Part shown: positions 49,229 to 60,746 of the stretch, piece by piece
Layout: each line of letters starts with the position of its first letter
Position numbering within the stretch: the first letter of the stretch is position 1
Source: Ceratodon purpureus
Lineage: Eukaryota > Streptophyta > Bryopsida > Pseudoditrichales > Ditrichaceae
Assembly (NCBI GenBank): GCA_014871385.1
Contig: CM026431.1
Location: forward strand, 10,569,594-10,633,593
DNA length: 64,000 nucleotides
Reading direction: 5' to 3'
Position numbers and translations under genes: made by a program
The notes under the pieces: generated by a model
Database searches by the model: none
What the model was told of the DNA's origin: nothing
Seen by the model: the letters and a program-made list of their open reading frames with translations, nothing else

Positions 49229-50987
49229 CCATAAAACACATTAAACATGCTGTTGCACATTATATGACATGGTGATTATTGCATATTGCTATTGAAATAT
49301 TTACTTTATATGTTTATAGTTTTGAAAGGTAATAAAAAATTGATCATTGTGATAGATTTTATAAATTTGAATTTATAACATGTAAAACAATTCTTTTAGT
49401 AGGGTATCATAGTTCTCAAATATATAAAAAGATAAAATAAGAAACCTAAGACCTTATGCAAAGCTATATATAATTTGAACAATTATTTTTTGTACAATTC
49501 AAATTATGATATATCATTGACCTAAGGTTGTATGACTACATATTCAATTGTTTGGTTATATGGTCCATCTCCAACATGAGTATCATCAATCAAATCATAA
49601 GAGAAATATAGTCAAAATAAAAAGAATTTTAAAATATACTGCTTCGATTAAATATTAGTAAAAATACTCAATCATAAAAAGATGGGGGGGCAAATTTTCA
49701 AACAAACCGTAATGAATTCGGTTCTGCAGAATGATGTTTATGATTTGGGAAGGCTTGACGTAATATATGTATGTAATATATTAACATAAACAACAGAGAC
49801 CGTGGTCCGTCTGCACCTGCTCACTCACAAACCTGAAAACCTTTGGATACCATTTATGATACTTGTCCACTTCCTCGTATCAAAGAACAAATAAAAATTA
49901 TGACCAAATTTCAAAATGGCTTTTATTGAAGATGTTTTATAGCCCAAAATATTGATGTATTGTTGAAAAAACGGGAGTTTTGTTTACATACATTTAACAC
50001 ATTAATTTATTGTTTGTACAGAGAATTCACGAAATCAATACAGGTCAGAAGCATTAGGAATACCAAAATCAAATAGTAATTTACTTTTATTAAATTTTTT
50101 GAAAACAAAAAAATCAATAAATCCAGAGAGTTAAAAAATAGAAATCTAATGTTTTTTTTGAAATGGATTTATCCATGATTTTGAAGAGCTCAAACCATCT
50201 ACCTAATTTTGATAATTAATGTTTTCTTTAAAAAATAGAATTTGATCTTTTTAAAATTTATGTGCGAACTCTCATTAGTGCTTATTTATTTGACAAACAA
50301 TTACATTTTGTTCCATGTTCAGGTCACTCTCATATACAAAGAAATTGGTTTTTTTTTTCCCATAATTGGAATAAATGAATTTGTAATAATTGGAATATTA
50401 CACACATGTATTGTAGTATTAATTAGTATTATTATTTTTAAAGTCCACTAGAAAGCCACACTTCTAAATTTGGTTAAAACGAACCAACAATTTAACTTAA
50501 TATGAACTTGTAAACAATCATTTAAATGCTAAAAAAGACCATGATTCTAAATAGAATACAAAAACCTTGTAGTTTTTTTTTTTTCTAAAATCCATTTCCT
50601 AAAATGTAAACAAATACAGTGAGTACTCGGAATTAGCTTGTAAAAGTTCCATACTTTTTCCATTTTAAAAACATCATTACTTTTATGTACAAAAAATGTA
50701 AGTGGAAGCAAAATATATAAACCTCAAGCACCTACTCTTGAAATAGACCTATTGAAAACAATGTGGACTAAATTTGAACTCCAAACTCCTCCTAGATTGG
50801 AAGAACATCATCTTTTGATATCAAGAAATGCTATGAAAATTTCAATAGTTTGGCAAACTAAAAGTGAAATGCTAAAACATAATCGCACATCATTAAACTT
50901 TCAACTCCAAATTAAATTATCCCTTATCATTTTAAAAATACCTCAATACTCTAAAATCATGAAAACCCATTGATGTGTTCCACTAAA
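49229..50987. other. AT-rich 3' flank of the NLR-TOPLESS gene
   Basis: Duplicated DNA, no gene recognised. Confidence 0.7.
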
Positions 50988-53900
50988 TTACAGCCTTGCA
51001 ATGCCCAATGCTTGCTCACATTTTACAAAGCTAAAAGCGTCCACAAACTTGTATGGCAACACAGAGCCTCCTTGGTTCCCATTCAGCCTCCTCACATCTT
51101 GACTCCCTTCCCCACTTCCTGGTTCGTTGTCTGCTGGGGCCTCCCATGGCTCCACCACTATCACGCTCCCGTCGCTCATGCCCATTGCAAACTGACCTCG
51201 AATCCTAGGATGTGCAGCAATCGCCACTGGGTAGGCTGTTGATCTACCACACAACAATCACCATGTCATGAGTACTCGGCAGCCAGTCTGGAATCTGTGA
51301 CCTATTCCTTGCCTACAAGAGAGACTAGAAACCATTCCACGAATATTGATGCCCGGATTCCACTGACTGAGGGTTGATGAAAAGGATGCAATCCAACTCT
51401 CAAGCTCACACCGTAGATGCCAACAACAAATTGGGTTCAGCGAATGCTCATACATCCAGTAACGATTCCATACCCGCTCGCTCCCAGATGAGGTGGGTGA
51501 ATTGGTGGGACTAATCGACGAAGTGGCCGAAATTGAGCATCAATAATACCGACAGAACCATCCGCGAAGCCCACGTAAACAAATAGGCCGTCACATGAGT
51601 AGGTGGCGTCTGTAATTGCTGCCGTGAATGCACTTTGAGGAACCCACTGCACAAACCCCACCACGATACTCTCAATCTTAGGAAACGTGCTTCGTTATCT
51701 GCAAGATGCTCCAGCAATTTGACACCATACTTCTCAAAACTGCCACTAGAAATCTGCACAAGAAACCATGTGTGGGCATCTGCTGCTCCAGACTTCATCC
51801 TCAACCATTTAAATCAGTTGTTTCAGAGCAACCCTGGTCTACGGCATACAGATCATTAGTTTTCAAAGGAGCTGACCTCGATATAAGGACGATCCGCATA
51901 CAAAGTGTCGTAGACAGCCAACTGCGACTTCCCCACAACAAGAACGTGGCGTTGGTCGTTGTAGAATTGAACGCGAAGGTCCCCCGCGCACGCTGTCGTC
52001 TGATCCGGTTGTAATAACGCAAACCTCGACTGACGTTTGCCCCACTCCTCTGTTTTCCATACGCACAACTGCAGTAGGGGATGTCTTAGAACAATTTAGC
52101 TTTTGGAAGAGATTGCTGACAACAGCACACCAGGATGTGGAAAAAACTTGTAACTTACTCCACTTTATCAATTTAGCTACTTTAGTATGAGGAAACCGTA
52201 CTTCCTCCTTTAAAATCACAAAAACAATAATGCCAACATTAGTGTAATTGAGTCCCGGCAGCTTCAAATGCAGCTATGGTTTTGACTAAATATATTTAAA
52301 TGATATCTTTGCTATGTAGCTACAACAATGGATTCTCGATCACTCTCTAAAAAATGTTAGTCGAGATGCTTGAGTTTGCATCCTTGATTGAAGGGTGGTG
52401 AAAGGCATGTTTACAATACCTGAGCATCTGCACTTAAGGATACAAGTACACTTGTAGAATTTGCAAAATCCTTCGAGAATGCCAACCCAATGACTTTGTC
52501 CTGATGGCCAGCCAATGTGCACACCACCTGCAAAGAACATGCGAGAGTCACACTAGTTGCACATTGGTGTCCTCAACCTACCCAAGAAAAACAAACGTGG
52601 AAACTGCATGTAGAAGTTGCATTGAATCACAATGGGCAATGGGGCCATGCCACGATTACTAACCACTTGCTCGGATGTATTTAAGATTTGAATTGTTGAA
52701 TCCGCCATTCCTATGGCCACAATATTGTTGTCATGGGGATAGAATGCAATTGATGTTGGTGTTGGAGGTGGATACATAATTGTATCCATCCTCTAAATCC
52801 AAATTTGCATCATTTACACAACAAATGTTGTCAATAACCACATAATTTCAAGTTCAAATTTGAACCCAGTGTTGAGAAAAAGGGTTGGGTGTCGTTTATC
52901 TATATAGATAGATATCTTCTCAAGCTATCAACTCACTAATATTGTAGCTAGAGAATTTATAATCTAAAGCCTTTATGACAAAACAATGTTAGCTTTGAGG
53001 TTTTTAATTTACCCACTCTAGCTATTTAGGCGTTTTAAAGCAAATATACACTAGAAAATATGGATTAAACTTGATCAAAATGTGTTTACACTATGAATAT
53101 TTTCAAGATTTAGAGATAATGGAAAATAATTATCATAATAGAATATTACCACATAATTATAAAATTCTCACACTACCAACTATTCTATTAAAATACGTGA
53201 GAGTACTATACCTCGCTAGTGCGGATATCATACTCACAAACCGATCTTCCCGACGCTGATATCACACGAAGGCCATTGTGGCTAAGTGTAAAACAATGCA
53301 CCACTTGTTCCGAATTGACGTCATTCATATCGTTGACCATCAACCTTCCACTTGCATGTAGCCATAATTGTGGAGCAATACTTACAGTAGCCTAGGAAAA
53401 TTTATTTGGAAGACGGGATTAGTCACTAATATATTTAGAAAATCAATATATAAATCCTCATAGATTTAGATGAATATAGATAAAACTTCCACAAATACTA
53501 TAAATTGGACCATTACTAGCTTTGTTAAACACAAAATTTCTATGACTCATGAAGAAAAGAAACACCTAAACCAACATCTTAACTCACACTTTGAGCTAAT
53601 TATATATTTCACATTTATACCTTCATTCACCTTCTTCAATGATCTTTAGTTTGAATAGACTTATACCTTCACGATATCTATGTTCAAGATTACGCAAGAC
53701 TATAAAGCATAGGCCATTTAAAAGCCTCAAGTCACATAAACTTTAGTTCAATCAGTAACCACATCCTCAAAATCACATCCATGACCATTGATTCTTTTCA
53801 TTCAATGTCACAAAAAGTGTACAATACCACTAATTGAAGTCCACTTGTAGAACCCTAGCATAGCATATTACATAACATCTTACAATAGCAATATGATAAA

Positions 53901-56463
53901 ATCTCTAGCACACTCTACTTTGGAGCCCTACATACCCCACAATTATCATGTAGAAAATCAAAATTAAGATGAAAAAAGAGTTTAAAAATCTCTCAAGTCT
54001 CATTGATTTCACAACTCCATACACAATGCTAGAATCACCAAAAGACCATGAATATAATCAGAGAGATTCTGACCTTATAAAGAGATACCATGTTACCTAC
54101 ATTCATACCATCATCATTGTCACACCTGCCAAGATCCCCTTGCTTCTCATGAAAACAAAATCATAGAATCAAGTTTAGAGGGTTACGAAAGACTTTACCA
54201 GATTACAAACATTCAGTGACACTTCATCATACCAAGTGCACAGAAGGTTACCTGGCATTCGGGGTCATCAAATACCAGTCCCCAGTTCCAAACTTTGAGT
54301 ATCCCAGTCGTTGTCAGCGCCAAAAGGCCACCTCCAGCCCAGGTGTACATTAGCCTTGCAATCTGTGCCCACCAGAAAAACCACATTCACTAAACAACCC
54401 AATTGCACCCTACAAAGTTGCCAAAAAATACAAACAAACACAGAGAGTTCATCCAGGTTTCCATACTATCCGAGAAACAATTATTGTGCAATAGCCTAAA
54501 ACAACACCCAACTGCCAAGTTCATGCGCTTACATAGTCGTCTCACATCAAGAAATTCATTCAGCGGGAAATCCAAGACATCTCCCTGCGAAACAGTTCGC
54601 AACTTTCGACTGCTGATGCACGTAATTAACATGAATGTCATATATAAGGATATGATATAGCACCTTCTCTCGGGGTAAACTTTCTGGTAATCTTCTAGAT
54701 CGACATCCATTCTGCGCGTTGCTAACTTCGAGGTCATCCACTTCCATCTCCCTATTGCTCGAACCATAAGCTGATGAACACAAGGATTCCAAACCGCCAT
54801 ACACGGATCGAGCAGAGCTGGGAAACACCACAAGCCTTCTACAACATGCCTTCAGTTCCGTGATCTCATCTTCATGCAACACTATTCCGCTCTTCTGCAG
54901 ACGGATCTGTTCCAGCTCCACCGACCCACTCAGATGATCTGGTAGGGCACTCAACTTGCTGCATCCTTCCAAGTCAAGACCCAAGAGTGCACGCAAGGGT
55001 GCGCCACTGGTCAAGGTCATCAGGCCTGTGCAACCGCCCAGAGAAAGCCATTTCAACTGGGGAAAGTTGCTCAAATCCGGCATTTCTTCCAGACTACTGC
55101 AACCAGTGAGGATGATCTCTACCACAGCACGCAAGGGTGTAGTGCAGGTCAATCTCTTCAAGGCACTGCACCCTACACATTTCAATATTCTCAGCTTTGA
55201 GAGCTTCCGCAGATCAGGCAACACTTCAAGAGCAGTGCAACCCCCGGCCCAAAGCTCCTCCAAAGCGACGAGGTCGCTCAGTCCCGGCACTGCTCTCAGC
55301 AGCTGGCAATCCTCTATGACCAGTCTCCTCAATCTTGTCAGCATCCGTAGACAGGGCACATCCTTCAGCTGCCCACAAAAACCTAAATTAAGCTCCACCA
55401 AGGCATACAAGTCACCCACACCAGGGCACTGTTGCAAACTGTAGCAAGATCGTAGACTTAAGAACTCGATGTTGGTCAGCTTCGAACCTAGGCCACTTAT
55501 GGTCTTAACTGCCATACATCCTCTGAAAGAAACGAGTCGCAATGACGTCAGCATGCTCAAATCTGGTAGCTTGTCAACCTTGAAACCTTGCAGGATAAGA
55601 ACCTGGAGCTTTGTCAGACTCCCGATCTCTTCAACATCTGGCGGAGGGGTATGGCCATTCTCCCACCTCAGATATGCAAGCTTGCTCAAGGATCCAAGTC
55701 CCGCACATTTGACATAATTTAACATTAGCGTCTTCAACTCCAAGCTCTTCAAGTGCCTCAGTCCCTTCACATCCAGCTCCAACGACCCGCCAAGCGAAAA
55801 TGATCCACTCTCCACCTTCAGCAGCAACAGATTCGCAAATTGATCCACCTGCACTCCATCCAAACATCTCCATCCCTCGTTCAAAAAGCACATCCTCTTC
55901 ATGTTTCTCCAACAACCACCGGGACCTGGGCTGGTCTCCGCAAGCTTGCTGCTCTCCTCTTCCACAAATAAGCACCGACCATCTTCGAACTTTCCAATCG
56001 TCGCTTCCGCCACACAAAACTCGCGCCACAGATCATGCATCACCATTCTGGTCCGTCCATCGCCCAAGGACTCGAGCAGCGACCTCCGCTTTAGATACTC
56101 CAACTGCACACCAGCACAAGTACAACTCAGCATCACCGCATATCACATGTAACTGCACTACCTATTCAGCACAAAGTTGGGAGAGTGTCACAGGCAATAA
56201 CTTTGCAATACGAATGCTTAAAACCGAAAATTGATCTTTCAATCCCCGTATAAGACATTCAGGCCTAGAAAATAGTGAGATTTTTCTAGCTACAACTTTT
56301 GGCCACACCAGGTAGATAGCAGCCAAACCCTCACCTTTTTCATCACCTCGTCCACACTTGTTCCATGCACCGTGCTCAGCCAGTCAAATAAGTTCGACTT
56401 GTATAAATCCTTGAAGTGAAACTGGTGCGCAGGTAGAAAAAGAGCAGTATCCATGAACAGCAT
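50988..56463 (-). CDS. NLR remnant (ARC2/MHD-LRR) joined to a TOPLESS-type WD40 propeller
   Basis: Nine exons: 56463-56335, 56103-54664, 54362-54252, 53391-53212, 52792-52664, 52527-52420, 52068-51877, 51646-51474, 51243-50988. All GT-AG, phases consistent, no stop in ~905 codons. Residues 1-43 (ALFLPAHQFHFKDLY, FDWLSTVHG) and the start of exon 2 (RRSLLE, RMVMHDLWREF ~64) are the end of an NB-ARC domain with its MHD motif. About 130-440 are some 12-13 LRRs. From ~524 on: RLMYTWAGGGLLAL, VSIAPQLW, AFYPHDNNIVAIGM, GHQDKVIGLAFS, LCVWKTEEW, WVPQSAF..ITDATYSC and AAHPRIRGQFAMGMSDG, which match the second WD40 propeller of plant TOPLESS corepressors in order. The P-loop part of NB-ARC and the N-terminal domain are missing; a MITE-like repeat abuts exon 1. 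A functional start is therefore doubtful: ATG 56463 is usable but lies at a splice acceptor. Confidence 0.75.
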
Positions 56464-56478
56464 CTAACACCATATTCG

Positions 56479-56586
56479 TTATATTGAGACAATTGGAAGT
56501 CTCAATATAATGGTGCCACTAAAAATAGTAAAATTTTCCATTCACTAAAATGAGACTATCCATTATATTGAGACTCTCAATATTAA
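56479..56586. mobile_element. Short MITE-like inverted repeats at the NLR truncation point
   Basis: GTCTCAATATAATGG at 56499-56513 is exactly inverted at 56560-56574, enclosing a 76 bp unit. TTATATTGAGAC at 56479 and a mirrored ATTGAGACTCTCAAT at 56567 form further hairpins. The sequence type resembles small Stowaway-like MITEs. It begins 16 bp upstream of the first recognisable NLR exon. Confidence 0.6.
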
Positions 56587-57761
56587 ATTCCTTCTAAACA
56601 TGTGATCGAAAATTTGGAAATATAGAACTTGGTGTAGTATTGCAGATGTCATGTAGATTAAAAATGCAACTTTGTTGTACTTTTAGAATAAGGAATGCAG
56701 AACTCACTATTCTAGTAGGCAAGGAAGTGTTTGTTTCTAGAAAATTGTCTCAAATACATGTCATCGACGGAGATAAGCACAATCAATTGGATGAAGAAAT
56801 TGCTGAGGTAATTACAGTTTTTAGCCCTTTCGCAGAGATTGAACAAAAGTGATGGAAGTATATTTTTTGGGTTTATAGGGATTCTCAACTTGTTTTCCTA
56901 CAACTCGGAGAAGTTTTGTGCAAAGTAGATCATTTAAAGTTATTGCATGAAGGCTTTAAATTGCAGAGAAGTGATTGTTGTCATTTGAAAAAGTGAATAT
57001 AAAAGAAGAGAAAATGTCAAAAACTCACCTTTCAAGAAGTAGTGCATGGTGTATGTGTAAGAGATTTTTTAAAATAGCCTATTCATATACCCACTAATTG
57101 TATTACCGTTCCAAATGTACTGATGTTTTTTAAGAAGATCACTCTCGTGGTATATTCTGTGAGTTTTTTTCCCCAAAACATTATTTAGGGATATGAAAAA
57201 GACATTTTCTAAAGGCAATTGCAGGCACCAATTGAATAGACTTAGACTTTACGATATTTCATGTTCATGTTCCAAAAGTCGGACTCAAATTTAGTTTCAA
57301 TTGAAGATGTTCCTTTTATGGAGATGAGTGTAATATACCCTATAAGACCCTAGAAAGTGACTAAACTGCTCAAGAACTACACTGAACTGCTTAAAATCAG
57401 ATTTGATGTTTATAAAAAAGCACTGTTTTTATTCACTTCTTAGAAATCACATTTTCCACTTGTTAGTCCACTTTATTGTCCTATCCTTATCACCTTGTCC
57501 TTTGCATTGACTTGTAAAATAAACAAGAAATGCATAACTATAATGTCTGACTTAAACTAACAACTCAACTTATGGTACCATGCAATCTTCTTTATCATAT
57601 AGAAAATATTCATATTCTTAATAAGAATGGTAACAGAAAGATACATGTATTGTACTATCTTTATGTATCTAATCCTCCCATCATTACGCTATAGTAAATG
57701 ATAGTACATCCCGTCATCTCGTGAAATATATCGGCTGCCAACTACATCTAAATACTCAATT
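56587..57761. other. AT-rich spacer, no recognised gene
   Basis: A 70-codon open frame at 56640-56852 has no recognisable similarity. No NB-ARC sequence is found here, so the missing NLR part is not simply in a nearby exon. Confidence 0.6.
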
Positions 57762-60608
57762 TCACTCAGAAGATGAACCCTCATCATCTTCTGCTTGGTA
57801 ACGATCAATGGAAGCTTTAATAATTCCGATCTGTAAAACTGGAATACGCATCCGTGGATTCAAAGATCCCTCTTTAATACGAGACTGCCATGAAGCCATG
57901 ATACAATCTGTATGGACCCAAGTTGGGTCAAATGCAGGATCTTCACGCCAAGTATTACCATTGTTGGAGTCCCATCCCTCGTAAGTTTCTGCGTCCACGT
58001 GAAGAGTTGTGGCTGGAGTCCAATATTGTACTGAAATTTCATTCGGATGGTTACGATCTGAATTTGGATTAGTCAGAGCTCTCCCTATCCAAACAGGTGC
58101 TCGATTGTCTTCATCAGGTGGTCGGATAGCGAGAAAGTACCCTGCATAAACATCTCTTCCAACACGAAATGACTCTCGAGGACGATCTCGCCTACGACCA
58201 ACATGAGGTGCATCTCGTTCAAATTCTTCTCGCAAAGTTCCATCTGCTTGGAACCGATCAATCTCCGATGGCGCGATCCTTGTATTTGGCCAAAATCCGT
58301 CCCGAAGATGGTCTACTTCGGGGAGTGGAATATCTAGAGCTGCTTTCACACCCATCCAGTAGTACTTGACGGGTTCGATTGATCTTCGAAACTCTCCAGA
58401 CAAGTCATCATCTGCCATTGCACTCCATAAATTGATAAATGACTCGATACCTTTGCAAACCTCGTCATGTCCACGCATTTGCCGAGGTATTACAGGGTTT
58501 GGATCACCACGAGGCACGTTTGGGGATCCACTCTGAGTCTCCTTCCAAAGTTGAATTCCACCGCCTTCTCTTGGCAACCATTCATTATCAGTACAGACGA
58601 GCTTGTATTGCATCAAAGGCCAACCATTGTTATCCAAGTAGAACTTGAATTGTTGAGCGTTGCTATGGCCTTCCAAAGCATCACGCCCAGTGCACAAAAT
58701 ACCATCTACAAAAGACTTGAAATCAGGGACTTCTTCAATGAGATGTGGAATAACCGGACGAGACTCGGCATCCATGAAAGACTTCATGAGCAATGGTAAG
58801 GTGGGGTAGTCTGTTCCCCGAAGCTTGTAGCTCCATCTCCCAAAAAGAGCATCAATGTCATCGTGTGTATGCCCAACAATCAAGAAGTTAATGTAGACCT
58901 CCTTGAATACACCATGGAATGTTAGAAGTGAGCAAAAGGCAAACACATATCGGTTCTTGTTATCGCCAGATGCATTGTCAAGTTGGAGATTTAGCATCGG
59001 CGGCAGAGGTTTTGCCTCAACCACTTCATTGGAGATGGGGGCCAGAGATGATTCACACATCTCAGCACCATCAAGCAATGCGGAAAACAACGGAGCTGAT
59101 CTTCCTCCATTGAAAAGCTCCCGAGATGAATGTTTCGGTGGCTGTTCCAAATCCCGGAGCAACTTCGCAATGGAGCCAATGGTGTGGTTGGAATCACTAG
59201 GATAAACATCTAGTCCATAATGTGCATATCTCACGTCTCCGTGACCATGAGCAATCATCCCCGTAACAGAAACGGGGAGCTTCATGAAGGAATCCATATT
59301 CTTACTTTTATGAGAGAAATGGGGAGAAGAAGTCTTCGAATGATCCATCTTATCATGAATGATAGTGACACTCTTCTCTGGTTCTTTCTCTGAAATAAAG
59401 CGGTTCGCATAATACACTTCGCGATGTGCTTTCTGACCTGCAAGATGCATGTCTAATCTCTTCTGGCACACGTCAAAGGGTCCCGTACCCCTAGTGCATG
59501 CTGCTCGTTGCCGCTTCAGCTCATCACAGCCTCCACATCGAGCAAAGTTGTCTCCCCGTTTCTTAGGAGAGAATTCCGAGAAGGATTCCTTCCTAATTTT
59601 GCTCAGACCACTAGGTGAGATATCTTTTAGCCCCTGTTGCTGATTACCTGCGTTTATCTCTGAAAGAGTGCTACTCCAATGAAATGAAGATGGAAGGGAC
59701 ATGGCCACAACTTTCTCTCCATCGTCCCTTGTTCTTGACTTGTGCGGCATATGATCCGCAGTCGTCTCTAGAATTGTCCTCAGTATGGCCGTTGCTTGCA
59801 GAGTGTGAGATCGCGGTTTCTTAGTACCGAGATTCCCATGCGGTTCTGCACGCTTTCCACTGGAGGCTGCCGCCTTATATCGATAATAAGACGATCTGTG
59901 CAAACCCATTATAGTAGTCCACGCTTTAGGACAAACCTCCAAACCTTCAAAGGTAATCTTCTCTTTTCCAGTAGAGTCCATATGAATTTGTTTATGCACA
60001 TCGAGTAGTCTGTGCTTCCTATGATAAACCCCACCCTCAACGTATAGTTCAGATCTCAGAGCAGCAATAATATCTCGAGGAAATGGTTGAAGACAGTTAC
60101 TTGAGCAACATGACTGTGTCGATACATGAGTAATGGATTCATTACTCAGTAGAGCTTCTTTTCTAGGAATCTTCTCTGGATTACTCCGCTCTCGTGAACT
60201 ATCGTACGCACGGGATCCTACACGAGGACGCTGACTTGCCTGAGCAATCTGAAGATTGAAGTTGTACATTTGGTCGTGGTCATGCAAATTGGCTCCGTTG
60301 AGGAAGGCACGAGATGTTGGCCACCCTCTCAATTGCCATAACCAGTCCAGAGGAACATCTTCTGGGAGAAAGGATTCAACAATGAGAATTGCGACATGGT
60401 CATCACCGAGAGGTTGATTGTTACTATTAATGACCAGAGTAGGGTCAACGTTATGGCAAATCCCTCTTGCCACATCTGTACCTGCCTCATTTCTGAGGAT
60501 AACACATTTCGTCATCCAGTCTTTTCTAGAGAGGCCTTCGCAGTCAGCAATTCCAACAGGTCGGGCAACATTCTCCGGTCCAACTCCAAGTCCATCGGAC
60601 TCAGCCAT
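57762..60608 (-). CDS. DUF7869-type putative transposase of element C
   Basis: A single open frame of ~948 aa from ATG 60608 (MAESDGLGVG) to stop at 57762; an in-frame ATG at 60701 would add 31 residues. It is homologous along its length to the element A gene at 4748-8658: CCSSNCLQPF (~168), VCPKAWTTIMGLHRSSYYRYKAAA, HGNLG, then HDKMDHSKT (~414), GMIAHGHGDV, LQLDNASGDNKNR (~541) and NFLIVGHTHDDIDALFG (~578), ending in a charged C-terminus. The element A gene has an intron after M-A-N-A; here the frame runs on through the equivalent point (INAGNQQQ). A Cys-rich segment C-x2-C with further Cys near ~370 may bind zinc. A CTATAG just before the ATG might be a 3' splice site of an upstream non-coding exon. 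Probably an intact mobile-element gene. Confidence 0.8.
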   Translation of the reverse strand: MAESDGLGVGPENVARPVGIADCEGLSRKDWMTKCVILRNEAGTDVARGICHNVDPTLVINSNNQPLGDDHVAILIVESFLPEDVPLDWLWQLRGWPTSRAFLNGANLHDHDQMYNFNLQIAQASQRPRVGSRAYDSSRERSNPEKIPRKEALLSNESITHVSTQSCCSSNCLQPFPRDIIAALRSELYVEGGVYHRKHRLLDVHKQIHMDSTGKEKITFEGLEVCPKAWTTIMGLHRSSYYRYKAAASSGKRAEPHGNLGTKKPRSHTLQATAILRTILETTADHMPHKSRTRDDGEKVVAMSLPSSFHWSSTLSEINAGNQQQGLKDISPSGLSKIRKESFSEFSPKKRGDNFARCGGCDELKRQRAACTRGTGPFDVCQKRLDMHLAGQKAHREVYYANRFISEKEPEKSVTIIHDKMDHSKTSSPHFSHKSKNMDSFMKLPVSVTGMIAHGHGDVRYAHYGLDVYPSDSNHTIGSIAKLLRDLEQPPKHSSRELFNGGRSAPLFSALLDGAEMCESSLAPISNEVVEAKPLPPMLNLQLDNASGDNKNRYVFAFCSLLTFHGVFKEVYINFLIVGHTHDDIDALFGRWSYKLRGTDYPTLPLLMKSFMDAESRPVIPHLIEEVPDFKSFVDGILCTGRDALEGHSNAQQFKFYLDNNGWPLMQYKLVCTDNEWLPREGGGIQLWKETQSGSPNVPRGDPNPVIPRQMRGHDEVCKGIESFINLWSAMADDDLSGEFRRSIEPVKYYWMGVKAALDIPLPEVDHLRDGFWPNTRIAPSEIDRFQADGTLREEFERDAPHVGRRRDRPRESFRVGRDVYAGYFLAIRPPDEDNRAPVWIGRALTNPNSDRNHPNEISVQYWTPATTLHVDAETYEGWDSNNGNTWREDPAFDPTWVHTDCIMASWQSRIKEGSLNPRMRIPVLQIGIIKASIDRYQAEDDEGSSSE

Positions 60609-60746
60609 CCTATAGTATGATGAACAGATTGTTAGCGATGATTTAACATAATTCGATACATGCGAACACGATAGCACGCAATTTCTATACACTTCAAACA
60701 TTACAAACGAATTCTCAAATTTTGCAGAATAAGAACGACCACATTA

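Larger units (their letters stand above)
47770..52600. repeat. Segmental duplication, distal copy
   Basis: Direct counterpart of ~42.02-46.06 kb. It comprises the 3' flank and the last four exons (e4-e7) of the NLR-TOPLESS gene. Since the full exon set is here, this is likely the parental copy. Confidence 0.75.

Noticed and set aside
54956..56234. Plus-strand open frames (82-162 codons) opposite the LRR exon
   Set aside because: Mirror frames of the LRR coding sequence, with no protein-like motifs of their own.
56640..56852. 70-codon open frame upstream of the NLR remnant
   Set aside because: No domain, no splice context, and no similarity I can name.
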